A stretch of DNA of 64,000 nt from Bordetella parapertussis (GTDB taxonomy: Bacteria; Pseudomonadota; Gammaproteobacteria; Burkholderiales; SG8-41): NCBI GenBank assembly GCA_945906815.1, contig CAMDRT010000002.1, positions 1 through 64,000 on the forward strand. Direction: 5' to 3'. Numbering within the stretch: the first letter of the stretch is position 1; each line of letters begins with the position of its first letter. The notes below the pieces were generated by a model. That model searched no databases, had not been told where the DNA came from, and saw only the letters and a program-made list of their open reading frames with translations. Both the position numbers and the translations under genes were made by a program. This document shows positions 36,351-45,299 of the stretch, piece after piece.

Positions 36351-36568
36351 GCAGAGGCCCGCGGCGTATGCGTAATCCCGCGCCCAGGCGCGTGGCTATT
36401 CGGACTCTGCACCAGTACGCCGCTTGTCTCGAACCTCGAGGTCTGCTACGGTGGCAAGCCACACTCAATTTGTGACGTCTCAATTTCCACCAGCCTACGA
36501 CGCTGGCGCAGGAGCGGCAAGACATGAGCATTACGCGCTTGCGAGACTAACGCCATAAGGAGCATGCC

Positions 36569-36967
36569 ATGCCAAGGACCAAGGTGTCCGTCCCCGATGT
36601 AGCCGAAGCCGCACCCGGTCTATGGTCAAACGCCATACGCGCGGGCGACATGCTGTTTATCTCCGGCCAGGTAGCACGTCCCTTTGAAGGCGGCGATGGG
36701 ATAGTCGGCAAGGATGAGTACGCGCAGACCCAGCACATATTTTCACGCATAGCGCGCATCGTCAAAGCGGCCGGCGGCACTATGGACAACTTGGTCAAGA
36801 TGACTATCTATGTCGTCAATATCGCGAACAATACCGAGGTCTGGCGTGCACGCCGCGAGTTCTTCAGCGGAGATTTTCCTGCTTCCACACTGGTAGAAGT
36901 GCGCTCCCTTGCGAAGCCGGACGTGTTGGTGGAGATAGAAGCCGTCGCCTATTTGGGCGAGCATTAG
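36569..36967 (+). CDS. RidA family protein
   Basis: A 132-residue YjgF/YER057c/UK114 protein with GDMLFISGQVARPFEGGDG, TQHIFSRIARIVKAAGGTMD and VEIEAVAYL. AAGGAG precedes the ATG. RidA proteins hydrolyse reactive enamine/imine intermediates; subfamilies without the catalytic Arg have other roles. The expected C-terminal arginine is not clearly present (VEVRSLAKPDVLVEIEA has Arg 112-ish), so the exact activity is open. The ketopantoate-reductase-like gene follows 57 bases later. Confidence 0.87.
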   Translation: MPRTKVSVPDVAEAAPGLWSNAIRAGDMLFISGQVARPFEGGDGIVGKDEYAQTQHIFSRIARIVKAAGGTMDNLVKMTIYVVNIANNTEVWRARREFFSGDFPASTLVEVRSLAKPDVLVEIEAVAYLGEH

Positions 36968-37024
36968 CGCCGGGATCGGCAGGCTGATCGAAAAACGCGC
37001 AGTTACATTTCAAGAGGACTTTCA

Positions 37025-37951
37025 ATGAAGGTTTGTGTGGTGGGTGCTGGTGGCGTAGGGGGCCTGCTTGCAGCAACGTTGCGGCGGGCTGGGGTCGATG
37101 TCAGTCTTTTGGCAACCGAGCGGCATGTGACGGCGATCAGGCGCAACGGCCTGACTTTGATTGCCCCGAGCGGTGGGTTCACGGTTGAAATTCAAGTGGA
37201 GATCGAAGCGCCTGCCATTGGCGCCTGTGACGTCGTTATCGTGACCCCGAAGATGTGGGCTGTTGCAGCGATTGCGCCCACGCTGCGGCCGCTGCTGAAG
37301 GAAAACACCGTCGTCATTCCTGTCCAAAACGGTATCGATGCGCCAGGAATGCTCGCCCAATCTTTGGGATGGGAGCACGTCGCATACGGATCCGCAACCA
37401 TGAACGCCGCTATAGAGGAGCCCGGTGTCATCCGGCAAAGTAATCCCCACTACGCGATCACTGCGGCTGAGGCACAAGGCCATGCATCCACCAGACTGCT
37501 TAAGGTGAAGGAGACCTTCGGGGCGGCCGGTATTGCAGTCGAAATTGGCACCGATGGTCGCGCTCTGCTGTGGGACAAGTTCATCGGCTTGGTTGCGAAC
37601 AGCTCACTGTGCGCATTACTCCGATCGCCGATGGGGGTGGTACAAAAGGAGGAGGACTGCTGGTCGCTCTACACCGCCGTTTTCAACGAGGTTGTTGCGG
37701 TGGGACGCGCGTCAGGCATTTCGATACCCGTACAGAAGGCAGAGGCGCGGCTCGCGCGCGCGCGAACATCGCCACCGATGCTGATGCCCTCCTTGGCTGT
37801 CGACCTGATAGCGGGCAATCGCCTGGAGCTGCCGTGGCTGGGCGGGCGGGTCAGAGAGCTTGGTAGGGAACACGGCATCCCTACGCCAGCCAATGATTTT
37901 ATTTGGGCTGCGTTAAAGCCGTTCTTGTCGGGCAGGGCACCGGCGGGCTAA
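37025..37951 (+). CDS. Ketopantoate reductase family protein (ApbA/PanE-like)
   Basis: A 308-residue NAD(P)-dependent reductase. The dinucleotide loop is VVGAGGVGGLLAATLRRAG, and the catalytic Lys and Asn of the family are in LLWDKFIGLVANSSL. Classical PanE reduces 2-dehydropantoate for CoA synthesis; many paralogs in catabolic clusters reduce other 2-keto acids. GAGGACTTTCA precedes the ATG. The accessory context argues against a housekeeping PanE. Confidence 0.87.
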   Translation: MKVCVVGAGGVGGLLAATLRRAGVDVSLLATERHVTAIRRNGLTLIAPSGGFTVEIQVEIEAPAIGACDVVIVTPKMWAVAAIAPTLRPLLKENTVVIPVQNGIDAPGMLAQSLGWEHVAYGSATMNAAIEEPGVIRQSNPHYAITAAEAQGHASTRLLKVKETFGAAGIAVEIGTDGRALLWDKFIGLVANSSLCALLRSPMGVVQKEEDCWSLYTAVFNEVVAVGRASGISIPVQKAEARLARARTSPPMLMPSLAVDLIAGNRLELPWLGGRVRELGREHGIPTPANDFIWAALKPFLSGRAPAG

Positions 37952-38041
37952 CGCCGCTCAGTCGTTGCTGAGTGGGGCTAGCACGCATGGGGTTGGCTCG
38001 TGCGCGCGTCGGATCGCGGGGTGACCGAGGGCGGGATGCGC

Positions 38042-38734
38042 CTAAAACCGTTCGACCCACGGCCTGACTTCAATCTCCCACGTCCATGCGCTGCGCTGCT
38101 GCTTCAGCAGGTGCACATAGCTCTCGGCAATGGCATCCGCATCGAGCAGGCTGTCCGGTTTGTCCACCGGCACCGGCCGCTGCGCGGAACGGATGCCACC
38201 GTCAATCACCACATGCGCGACATGAATATTTTGCGGCGCCAGTTCGCGCGCCATGCTCTGCGCGAGTCCGCGCAGAGCAAATTTGCCCATGGCGAACGTG
38301 GCCGATTGCGCATAGCCCTTCACACTGGCGGATGCGCCGGTAAAAATGATGGTGCCCGCGCCTTTTTTCAGCATGCGCCTGGCGCTGGCTTGCGCGACGA
38401 GAAACCCGCCATAGGCGCTGACGGCAATGGCATCGGCTACGCCTTTGGGATCGAGGTCAACCAAGGGCCCGTGCACCCGCCCGCTGGCGTTGTAGACGAC
38501 AACCTTCGGTGCCTCGCACAGCGTATCGAGTTGCGCGAACAGCGCGTTGACCTGGTCGGGCTGCGCGCTGTCGCAAGCGACGCTGGTCGCGCTGATTTCT
38601 TCGCACAGCGGCTTGAGTTTGTCGGTGCGGCGCGCCGCCAGCACACAGGTCAAACCTTCACCCGCAAAAGCGCGGGCGACGGCGGCACTCAAGCCGCTAC
38701 CCGCGCCGACGATCAACGCGATGTCGCTGCTCAT
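38042..38734 (-). CDS. SDR family oxidoreductase
   Basis: A 230-residue short-chain dehydrogenase starting at ATG 38734. The nucleotide motif is VGAGSGLSAAVARAFAGEG. VYNASG replaces the usual NNAG, and the catalytic region reads TGASASVKGYAQSATFAMGK, where the expected Y-x3-K appears as F-A-M-G-K: the catalytic tyrosine seems replaced by Phe. Start overlaps the stop of the upstream GFA gene (ATGA). The change suggests a non-classical SDR. Confidence 0.85.
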   Translation of the reverse strand: MSSDIALIVGAGSGLSAAVARAFAGEGLTCVLAARRTDKLKPLCEEISATSVACDSAQPDQVNALFAQLDTLCEAPKVVVYNASGRVHGPLVDLDPKGVADAIAVSAYGGFLVAQASARRMLKKGAGTIIFTGASASVKGYAQSATFAMGKFALRGLAQSMARELAPQNIHVAHVVIDGGIRSAQRPVPVDKPDSLLDADAIAESYVHLLKQQRSAWTWEIEVRPWVERF

Positions 38735-39144
38735 CGCGCTACCTGGGTGGGAATTTTCGGCAGCCCATCGATATGCATCGTCCACGGCATGGCAGAGCGG
38801 TACCAGCCTTGTTTTTTCGGCGGCAGTTGTGCTCTTTGGCGCGCGGTACCGACGCGCAGCCCGTACGTTTGCGGATCGGCGTCAGTCGATGTCGAGTACA
38901 ACGGCGTGCCGCATTCGGGGCAAAATGCGTGCGCCCGCGTATTGCCGCTTTCCGCCGTCTTGACATAGATCTTGGGCTTGCCGCCGCGCAGTTTGAAATC
39001 CGCCTTGCGCACACGAACGTTGACACGATACGCCGTGCCCGTGAGGTGCTGGCAATCGGTGCAGTGGCAAATGCCGACCGCCTCGGGGTCGATCTCTGCT
39101 TCGTAAGTGATGTTGCCGCAATGACAAGCGCCGTCTATATGCAT
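38731..39144 (-). CDS. GFA (glutathione-dependent formaldehyde-activating/CENP-V-like) family protein
   Basis: A 137-residue protein with the zinc cysteine pattern C-H-C-G (CHCGNITYEAE), C-H-C-x2-C (GICHCTDCQHLTG) and C-x2-C (FCPECGTPLYS). GFA-fold proteins bind zinc and some bind S-hydroxymethylglutathione. It is coupled with the SDR downstream by ATGA overlap and lies near two GST genes, which suggests thiol-dependent detoxification. Specific substrate unknown. Confidence 0.88.
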   Translation of the reverse strand: MHIDGACHCGNITYEAEIDPEAVGICHCTDCQHLTGTAYRVNVRVRKADFKLRGGKPKIYVKTAESGNTRAHAFCPECGTPLYSTSTDADPQTYGLRVGTARQRAQLPPKKQGWYRSAMPWTMHIDGLPKIPTQVAR

Positions 39145-39238
39145 GGCCCTCTCCTGACAGGTTGAAACGATGCGGGATTGCCCGGGTCGCCTGACACCAC
39201 GTTATCAAGCGCGGCGCCAGCCGGGCGTGCAGCGAAAA

Positions 39239-39961
39239 TCAGCTTCTAGTGGCGCCTGCCAGCCGCGCGGCGTTGTCTTTGGTATCGTAGAGGCTGATCG
39301 TCTCTTTGCCCTCGATGGCCTTGGTCATGCGCTCGCGAATTTCAGTGGCCATGTTGTTGTTGCGTTGCACGGCGGGCCGCGCTTCCATGGCCTCGAACCA
39401 GCGCATGAAGTTCGGGTAGCCGGCCTTGTCAACACCGCGGTCCTTGTGCCCCTTGGTCCACGGGTACACCGCCATGTCGGCAATGGTGTATTCGTCGCAG
39501 CCTAGCCATGCGCTGTCGCGCAGCCGGTTGTCGAGCACGCGATACAGCCGTATCGATTCGTTGTTGTAGCGGTCGGTGGCATACTCGCTCTTGCCCTTGG
39601 CGTAGGTGTTGAAGTGGTTGGCCTGGCCGAACATCGGACCCACATGCGCCATCTGGAATATCAGCCACTGCATCACGTCGTAACGCTTGCGCGCATCCTG
39701 GGGCAGGAACTTGCCGGTTTTTTCGGCAAGGTAAAACAGGATCGCGCCCGACTCCATCATGCTGTAACGCCCGCCGCCGGGGCCGTCGGTGTCGATAATG
39801 GCCGGAATGCGGTTATTGGGACTCAGTTGCAGAAACGCCGGCGTGAATTGCTCGCCGAGCCGGATGTTCACGTCCAGGTGTTTCCATTCGAGGCCCGCCT
39901 CCTCCAGCATGATCATGACTTTCTGGCCGTTGGGGGTGGGGGATGAGTGCAGTTCAATCAT
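39239..39961 (-). CDS. Glutathione S-transferase family protein (YfcG/YghU-like)
   Basis: A 240-residue GST. The thioredoxin-like domain starts IELHSSPTPNGQKVMIMLEE, with Thr-Pro-Asn-Gly as in Nu-class enzymes that act as disulfide-bond reductases, then LSPNNRIPAIID and MMESGAILFYLAEK. The helical domain contains CDEYTIADMAVYPW. Cytosolic thiol transfer or reduction is expected. Confidence 0.9.
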   Translation of the reverse strand: MIELHSSPTPNGQKVMIMLEEAGLEWKHLDVNIRLGEQFTPAFLQLSPNNRIPAIIDTDGPGGGRYSMMESGAILFYLAEKTGKFLPQDARKRYDVMQWLIFQMAHVGPMFGQANHFNTYAKGKSEYATDRYNNESIRLYRVLDNRLRDSAWLGCDEYTIADMAVYPWTKGHKDRGVDKAGYPNFMRWFEAMEARPAVQRNNNMATEIRERMTKAIEGKETISLYDTKDNAARLAGATRS

Positions 39962-40096
39962 GGGAGTCTCCTGTGGTCAGCGTGAATTAAGGGCGGTGAG
40001 CGCATTGCGAATTTTGTCCAGTGCTGATTTTGCGCGCAAATGCGCCTCGCGATCAAGCACCGGTGTTGCGCGTGGTGATTGCAGGGTGGCCCGGTA

Positions 40097-41266
40097 TCAA
40101 AACGCATACTCCGGTCCGTCCACGTATTTGAATCGTTCCAGCGCCTGCGGCCGCAGCGTAAAGCCGATGCCCGGGCGATCCGGCGCATGCACCACGCCGT
40201 CGCGGATATCGTAGGGCTCGTTGAACAGCTCGTTCATCATCGGCATGTAACCCTGACTGACTTCGAGAATGTGGCAGTTGCTTGCAGACATCGCCACATG
40301 AATGCTGGCGGCGAACAACACGCCGGCGCCCCACGCATGCGGCGCGAGACGGATATCGTGCGCGGCGGTAAGCGCCGCGATGCGACGGATTTCGGTAAGC
40401 CCGCCCGCGCGCGCGACATCCGGCTGCGCGATGTCGATGGCCTTGTGCTCGAGCATGCTGCGAAAACCGTAACGCGAAAACTCGCGCTCGCCCGAAGCAA
40501 TCGGGATGCGCGTCGAGGCGCGCACCTCGCCCATGCCCGCATGATTGTCGGGCGACACCGGCTCTTCGAACCATGTAATGTTGTACGGCTCCAGTGCTTT
40601 GGCCAGCCGTATCGCCACCGGCGTTTCGAGTGAGGCGTGCGCGTCCACCATCAGTTCGACGTCGGGTCCGATGCCGCGCCGCGCGGCTTCTACGCGCCGC
40701 ACGCAGTTCTCGATTGAAAATCCGTCGCGGCCCACCACGCGCATTTTCACCGCGCTGTAACCTTTGGCCGCATAACCGCCTAGCTCGGCTTCGGCTTCAT
40801 TGCCGGGCGCCCAGCCGCCGCTGGCATAGCCGCGCACCGAACTGCGCACGGCCCCCAGCGCCTGATAAATCGGTATGCCCAGCGCCTTGGCCTTGACATC
40901 CCACACGGCGATATCGATGCCGGAGATGGCTTCCATCACCATGCCATTGCGGCGGCTGGTCTCCGCCTGCGGCACGCCGCGTTCAAGCGCGGGTTTGGCG
41001 CGCGAGCCGTTGTACATTTTCTCGAAAATACGCTCGGAGAACATGGGGTCTTCGCCGATCAATTCGGGCGCCAGTTCATGCTCGACGATGGCGGCTACCA
41101 CCGGCGGCGTGCCGAGTGCCGCGCCCATGCCGATGAGTCCGTTATCGGTTTCCACCAGTATCAGCGTGGCGTCGCTTTTTATTTTGGTACCGAGGTCGGT
41201 GCGATGGCGGCGTTCGGGCGGCACCGGGTCGGACATGGGAATAGCGCGTACGCGGGTGATTTTCAT
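40097..41266 (-). CDS. Enolase-superfamily enzyme (mandelate racemase/muconate lactonizing type)
   Basis: A 389-residue barrel enzyme with AAGGAACC before ATG 41266. Metal ligands are Asp in ELMVDAHASLE, Glu in ITWFEEPVSPD and Glu in PIASGERE. The second-strand base region reads SAVKMRVVG and the C-terminal catalytic His is in RLAPHAWGAG. Members abstract an alpha-proton from carboxylates, as in sugar-acid dehydratases or lactonizing enzymes. The KxR pattern in strand 2 points to an acid-sugar dehydratase or racemase, but the substrate is unknown. Confidence 0.88.
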   Translation of the reverse strand: MKITRVRAIPMSDPVPPERRHRTDLGTKIKSDATLILVETDNGLIGMGAALGTPPVVAAIVEHELAPELIGEDPMFSERIFEKMYNGSRAKPALERGVPQAETSRRNGMVMEAISGIDIAVWDVKAKALGIPIYQALGAVRSSVRGYASGGWAPGNEAEAELGGYAAKGYSAVKMRVVGRDGFSIENCVRRVEAARRGIGPDVELMVDAHASLETPVAIRLAKALEPYNITWFEEPVSPDNHAGMGEVRASTRIPIASGEREFSRYGFRSMLEHKAIDIAQPDVARAGGLTEIRRIAALTAAHDIRLAPHAWGAGVLFAASIHVAMSASNCHILEVSQGYMPMMNELFNEPYDIRDGVVHAPDRPGIGFTLRPQALERFKYVDGPEYAF

Positions 41267-41325
41267 TGCGGTTCCTTGCGCATCAACATTAAAAAGGTTT
41301 TGTTTTCATTGAGAATTTATTGGAT

Positions 41326-42207
41326 CTACCGCTCGGCCTGCGTGGCGATGCGGATGCCTATCAGCACCAACACCGCCCCCGCAAATGCTACCGCGCCCAG
41401 TGTCTCGCCCAATAGTATCCACGCAAACAGCCCCGCCATCACCGGTTGCAACAGCAGGGCCACCGACGATAAGGTGGCGGGCAGGTGTGCCATGGCATAG
41501 GCAATCAGGCTTTGCCCGGCCACTTGCGATATCAGCGCCAGCCCCAACACTGTTGCCCAGCCCGCCGCCGTCGCCGGAAAAAATATTTCACCGGACAGCC
41601 ATGCCAGTGGCAATAGCAACACCGTGGTGACGACACTGCTTACCGCCATGATGCGCGCCGTGCTGACGCTGCCACGCAGCCGCGTTACCGTGAGTTGATA
41701 GCCCGCGTAGAACATCGCCGTCACCACGCCCAATGCATCACCCAGTAACGCGCGGCCGCTGCTATTAGGAATATCACCGCCGATCATCAGCATGACACCG
41801 ATGAGCGCGGCAGCGAGCCCGGCGACAAACATCGCCGCGGGTTTCTTGCGCCACCACAGCCAGGCGGCGAGCGTGACGAAAATAGGCGCGAGATTTGCCA
41901 GTAAAACCGCATTGGCAACCGAGGTCAGCACTATCGACCAGTGCCACACCGCGAGGTCGCCAGCAAAGAAAAATCCCGCCACGAGCAGCAAGCCACGCGG
42001 GCTGCTGTGCGCGGGCGCGCTGCGGCGTTGATCCATCCACGCCCAGGCCCACAAAAAAGGCAGCGCCAGAAACACGCGCCAGAACGCCGTGGACACCGGC
42101 CCCGTTTCGCTGACTTTGACGAACAGCGCCGAGGTGCCGATGCAGGTCGCGCCGGCGAGTAGCGCGATGAGGGCAAGCGTGCGGGCGCGGGAGGAGGGTT
42201 CGGTCAT
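41326..42207 (-). CDS. EamA/DMT family transporter
   Basis: A 293-residue membrane protein with ten predicted helices in two EamA halves (first helix ALIALLAGATCIGTSALFVK; second half begins near AMFYAGYQLTVTRL). ATG 42207 is used; the codon at 42213 is TTG. DMT permeases export metabolites or take up small organics. It is flanked by an inverted repeat element on its upstream side. Confidence 0.9.
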   Translation of the reverse strand: MTEPSSRARTLALIALLAGATCIGTSALFVKVSETGPVSTAFWRVFLALPFLWAWAWMDQRRSAPAHSSPRGLLLVAGFFFAGDLAVWHWSIVLTSVANAVLLANLAPIFVTLAAWLWWRKKPAAMFVAGLAAALIGVMLMIGGDIPNSSGRALLGDALGVVTAMFYAGYQLTVTRLRGSVSTARIMAVSSVVTTVLLLPLAWLSGEIFFPATAAGWATVLGLALISQVAGQSLIAYAMAHLPATLSSVALLLQPVMAGLFAWILLGETLGAVAFAGAVLVLIGIRIATQAER

Positions 42208-42234
42208 GGTCAATATGGAAAAAACCAGACCATT

Positions 42235-42376
42235 ACCGCAAAGGCGCGAAGACGCAAAGGATACGCAAAGAACAACAACACAAGACTCACCGCCTCGTCA
42301 TGTTGACAGACGCCAGAATGGTGGGGTCTCGCTTGATTTCCTTTGCGGTACCTTTGCGTCTTTGCGCCTTTGCGGT
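42235..42376. repeat. 36-bp inverted repeat element (MITE-like or hairpin repeat)
   Basis: Arms 42235-42270 (ACCGCAAAGGCGCGAAGACG and on) and 42341-42376 match as reverse complements with about four mismatches, separated by 70 bases. Internal units of the type GCAAAG and GACGCAAAGG repeat. No ORF fits. It sits between the enoyl-CoA hydratase and DMT genes. This family of CGCAAAGACGCAAAGG repeats is common between genes in proteobacteria. Confidence 0.75.
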
Positions 42377-42399
42377 AGCGGTTTGGGGTTGCTGTGATA

Positions 42400-43185
42400 C
42401 TACTTACCCTGAAACTTCGCTTTGCGCTTCTCGATAAACGCCGCCATGCCTTCCTTCTGGTCCTGCGAGGCAAACAGCAGCTGATTCGCCTTGGTCTCCA
42501 GCGCCAGGCCGGTATCGAGTGCGGCATCCATGCCGCGTAACACGCATTCCTTGATCTGTTCCACGGCGAGCGGCGGCAGTTCGGCGATTTGCTGCGCCAG
42601 GGCCAGCGCGCGTGTTTCCACGGCGGCATCGGCGGCGATTTCGCTCACCAGCCCCAACGCGAACGCCTCTTGCGCGCTGATAAAATCACCCGTCAACAAA
42701 TAGCGCATCGCTTTGTATTTGCCCACCGCGCGCGGCAGACGCTGCGTGCCGCCGCCGCCGGGAACCACGCCGATCTTCACTTCGGGCTGGCCGAAGCGCG
42801 CGCCTTCGCCGGCAATGATGATGTCGCAGGTCATCGCCAGTTCGCAGCCGCCGCCCAGTGCATAGCCATTTACCGCGGCGATCACCGGCTTTGGGCACGC
42901 CGCAATCGTGCGCCACAGTTTGTGCGTGCCACGCAGCAGCATTTCAATGGCGCCCGCAGCGGCCATTTCCTTGATGTCGGCACCCGCGGCGAATGCTTTT
43001 TCATTGCCGGTGAGTATGATGCAGCGTATGGCCGGATCGTCGCCCATCGCAGTGAGATGGTGGGCGAGCAGCCTGCGCACTTCCAGATTCAGCGCGTTGT
43101 GCGCAGCGGGGCGATTGATGCGAACCAAGCCCACACCTTCAGCCGGGCGCTCGGCCAGGACCACGGGTGCTGCGGCAGCGCTCAT
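42400..43185 (-). CDS. Enoyl-CoA hydratase/isomerase family protein
   Basis: A 261-residue crotonase-fold protein from ATG 43185. The oxyanion-hole segments are EKAFAAGADIKEMAAAG and NGYALGGGCELAMTCDIIIA, and the catalytic Glu pair is in ARFGQPEVKIGVVPGGGGTQ. It hydrates 2-enoyl-CoA in beta-oxidation-like pathways. The crotonase signature and length are standard. It converges on no gene; a cupin gene lies upstream on the same strand. Confidence 0.93.
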   Translation of the reverse strand: MSAAAAPVVLAERPAEGVGLVRINRPAAHNALNLEVRRLLAHHLTAMGDDPAIRCIILTGNEKAFAAGADIKEMAAAGAIEMLLRGTHKLWRTIAACPKPVIAAVNGYALGGGCELAMTCDIIIAGEGARFGQPEVKIGVVPGGGGTQRLPRAVGKYKAMRYLLTGDFISAQEAFALGLVSEIAADAAVETRALALAQQIAELPPLAVEQIKECVLRGMDAALDTGLALETKANQLLFASQDQKEGMAAFIEKRKAKFQGK

Positions 43186-43207
43186 AACGACTCCGCAGAC
43201 GGCGAAA

Positions 43208-43678
43208 TCAGTGCGGTTTATCCTTTTGCTCCGCCCATCCGGTAGTCTTCGCACCCTCGGTGGCAATCAGCACAAACGCCATCACGCACGGCTCCGTGCT
43301 GCGGTTGTTCCAGTTGTGGTTGGTGCCCAACTGGATCACCACGTCGCCCGCTTTGAGGTGCACTTCGCCGTCCTCCATCTCCATCCACATTTCACCGGAC
43401 AGACAGATCGCGTAGTCAACGGAATCGGTGCTGTGCCAGCGCGCGATGTTGCCTGGCGCGTAACGGGCAAAGCGAAAAACAGAACCGCCAGCGAGGCTGG
43501 TGCCCAGTTCCCAGTTGTTCGGATCGTCGGTTGCGGTTTCGGCGGGAAGTTTTTTGGTGGCCCACAACGGTATGTTGTCAAACCCCGGCCGCAGGTTGAC
43601 CGGATCGATGGCGCTGTCCCATTTGATGCAGCTTTTGCCCGCGTTGTTGAATCCGGTTACCACTCTTCGAAATGCCAT
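43208..43678 (-). CDS. Cupin domain protein
   Basis: A 156-residue cupin. The metal-binding motif region is SVDYAICLSGEMWMEMEDGE then LKAGDVVIQLGTNHNWNN. The N-terminal part (PLWATKKLPAETATDDPNNW) is typical of cupins related to regulatory or dioxygenase roles in aromatic catabolism. The first-motif His pair is partly absent (GTDSVD instead of HxH), so metal binding may be weak. It is 22 bases upstream of the crotonase gene. Confidence 0.8.
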   Translation of the reverse strand: MAFRRVVTGFNNAGKSCIKWDSAIDPVNLRPGFDNIPLWATKKLPAETATDDPNNWELGTSLAGGSVFRFARYAPGNIARWHSTDSVDYAICLSGEMWMEMEDGEVHLKAGDVVIQLGTNHNWNNRSTEPCVMAFVLIATEGAKTTGWAEQKDKPH

Positions 43679-43733
43679 TTTGTGTAATCTCCGATTGATT
43701 GTGTGCTATTTTTTACCACAGCACACCCTTGCT

Positions 43734-44348
43734 TCACAACATCTCCAGGCTCTCCAAGCGCAAATAAAGTTCGCGGCAAATCCACGCATCGGTAGCCGCA
43801 TAGGCGATCTGCGCTTCGCTGAGCGTAGCCACCGCCCAGTTGGAAGTGCGCGCCCCTTTGGGCACGCGGCAGCCCAAGAATATCCCCGCGAGATTGCGCA
43901 CACCCGTCTGTTCGAGGCCGCGGCGGCGTCCGACCACACCCAGATCGACCACATTTTTTTCCGCAAACGCAAACACTTCTTTCAAATCCAGCAAGTCGCG
44001 CGCCACCGCCACGCCGGCTTTGACGAGTCGCGGTTCGGACAGCAGCTCCGCGATGCCGGGAATCACATCGACACGCCGCAATTGGAACAAATACACCGCG
44101 CGCGCCGTGGCTACCTGCACCAGCGCCGGCAGGTAGTGCTCGCCCTTGGTGAAGGCGGGTCGCGTTTCAGTATCGAAACCCACCACGTGTTCCTGCCGGA
44201 TGTCGTCCAGCGCCTCGCTGAGCTCGGTGCGCGTGGCCACCACACACACCCGCCCCTCGTAGCGACGCACCGGCAACGCCGCCATATCCTCGCGCGAGAT
44301 GGCGGGTACGATGCCTTCGGGCAGGAGGTAGACGTCGGCGTTATGCAT
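43734..44348 (-). CDS. 3'-5' exonuclease (RNase D/WRN-like DEDD)
   Basis: A 204-residue DEDD exonuclease domain without HRDC. Exo I is VVGFDTETRPAF, Exo II lies near VAVARDLLDLKEVF and Exo III is YAATDAWICRELYLRLE. Such stand-alone proteins trim RNA or DNA 3' ends. The ATG at 44348 is close to a divergent spacer. It is a housekeeping-like gene in an accessory area. Confidence 0.87.
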   Translation of the reverse strand: MHNADVYLLPEGIVPAISREDMAALPVRRYEGRVCVVATRTELSEALDDIRQEHVVGFDTETRPAFTKGEHYLPALVQVATARAVYLFQLRRVDVIPGIAELLSEPRLVKAGVAVARDLLDLKEVFAFAEKNVVDLGVVGRRRGLEQTGVRNLAGIFLGCRVPKGARTSNWAVATLSEAQIAYAATDAWICRELYLRLESLEML

Positions 44349-44480
44349 AGTGAGACAGATTAACCCTGTGCGGCGCTAAGCGCCAGCGATACCGGTGGGC
44401 GCCGCCCTTATGCCCCTGAAAACGCGGCAATTCGGTGACATGCGCGTACTCCTGCCGCCAGCACGCGCAAACCTTGGGTT

Positions 44481-44486
44481 TATAAT
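44481..44486 (+). promoter_or_regulatory. Possible -10 element for the GST gene at 44556
   Basis: A TATAAT lies 69 bases upstream of the GST start in the 207-base divergent spacer. No good -35 is seen. Confidence 0.3.
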
Positions 44487-44555
44487 CCGCGCCTCACGCA
44501 GCAACCCCTGCCACACGCAGATGCAGATCCCGGCCCTAACCCACAGGAGTTCAAC

Positions 44556-45188
44556 ATGCTCACGCTTTATTTTAGTCCCGGCGCTTGTTCCATGGCATCA
44601 CACATCGGCCTCGAAGAATCCGGTGCGTCCTACACCGAGCGGCCTACGCTGCTAGGCAAGAGCGAGCAGAAGAGCGAGACCTATCTCAAAATCAATCCGC
44701 GCGGCAAAGTACCCGCGCTCGAAGTCGATGGCCGCGTGATCACTGAAAACACCGCGATCCTGACCTACATTGCGCGCCAGTATCCGCAAGCCAAATTGCT
44801 GCCGGACGATGCGGTTGAAGCCGCCCAGTGCATCGAGACCATGGCGTGGTTATCGAACATCGTGCATCCGTCTTACCAGCGTACCATGCGCCCAGAGCGT
44901 TTCGCCGACAGCGATGGCGGCAAAGCGGAGGTGGTGGCTGCCGGCAAAAAATCGTTCTGGTCGAATCTGGAAGAAATCGACGGCATGCTCAAAGGCCGCG
45001 AATGGATCGTCGGCACCCGCTACTCGGTTGCCGACGCCTATGCGCTGGTGTTCTACGGTTGGGGCAAGCGCTCGGAATATCCGGTGGAAAAACTCGCCCA
45101 TTACAGTGCGTGGAAAGATCGCATGATGCAGCGCCCGGCGGTAATGAAAATCCTGCACAGCGAGCAGAATGTGCTGGCCAAGCAATAA
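44556..45188 (+). CDS. Glutathione S-transferase (beta-class-like)
   Basis: A 210-residue GST that starts MLTLYFSPGACSMASHIGLE, with the Cys of beta-class enzymes in SPGACS. The glutathione site segments are KINPRGKVPALEVDG and ITENTAILTYIARQY; the helical domain ends GTRYSVADAYALVFYGWGKR. CAGGAG precedes the ATG. Likely a detoxifying or thiol-transfer enzyme in the cytosol. A TauD-like gene converges from the other side. Confidence 0.93.
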   Translation: MLTLYFSPGACSMASHIGLEESGASYTERPTLLGKSEQKSETYLKINPRGKVPALEVDGRVITENTAILTYIARQYPQAKLLPDDAVEAAQCIETMAWLSNIVHPSYQRTMRPERFADSDGGKAEVVAAGKKSFWSNLEEIDGMLKGREWIVGTRYSVADAYALVFYGWGKRSEYPVEKLAHYSAWKDRMMQRPAVMKILHSEQNVLAKQ

Positions 45189-45299
45189 GCGGCTTGGGTC
45201 AGGCCTTTGGCATGCTGACCGAGCAGCACTGGCCCAACCCCTCAAAACCGCAGGCGCGCACTTCCCGCAACAGGCGCGGCAAGCGGAAGCGCGCGCTGA

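Noticed and set aside
38000..38968. A 322-codon plus-strand ORF opposite the SDR and GFA genes
   Set aside because: It is antisense to two genes with clear family motifs, and its protein is low-complexity Arg/His-rich with no recognisable segment.
39976..40096. Minus-strand frame reading about 38 codons between GST and enolase genes, ending DKIRNALTALNSR
   Set aside because: It looks slightly protein-like but I could not match it to a family, it has no start or ribosome site, and it may be chance in GC-rich DNA.
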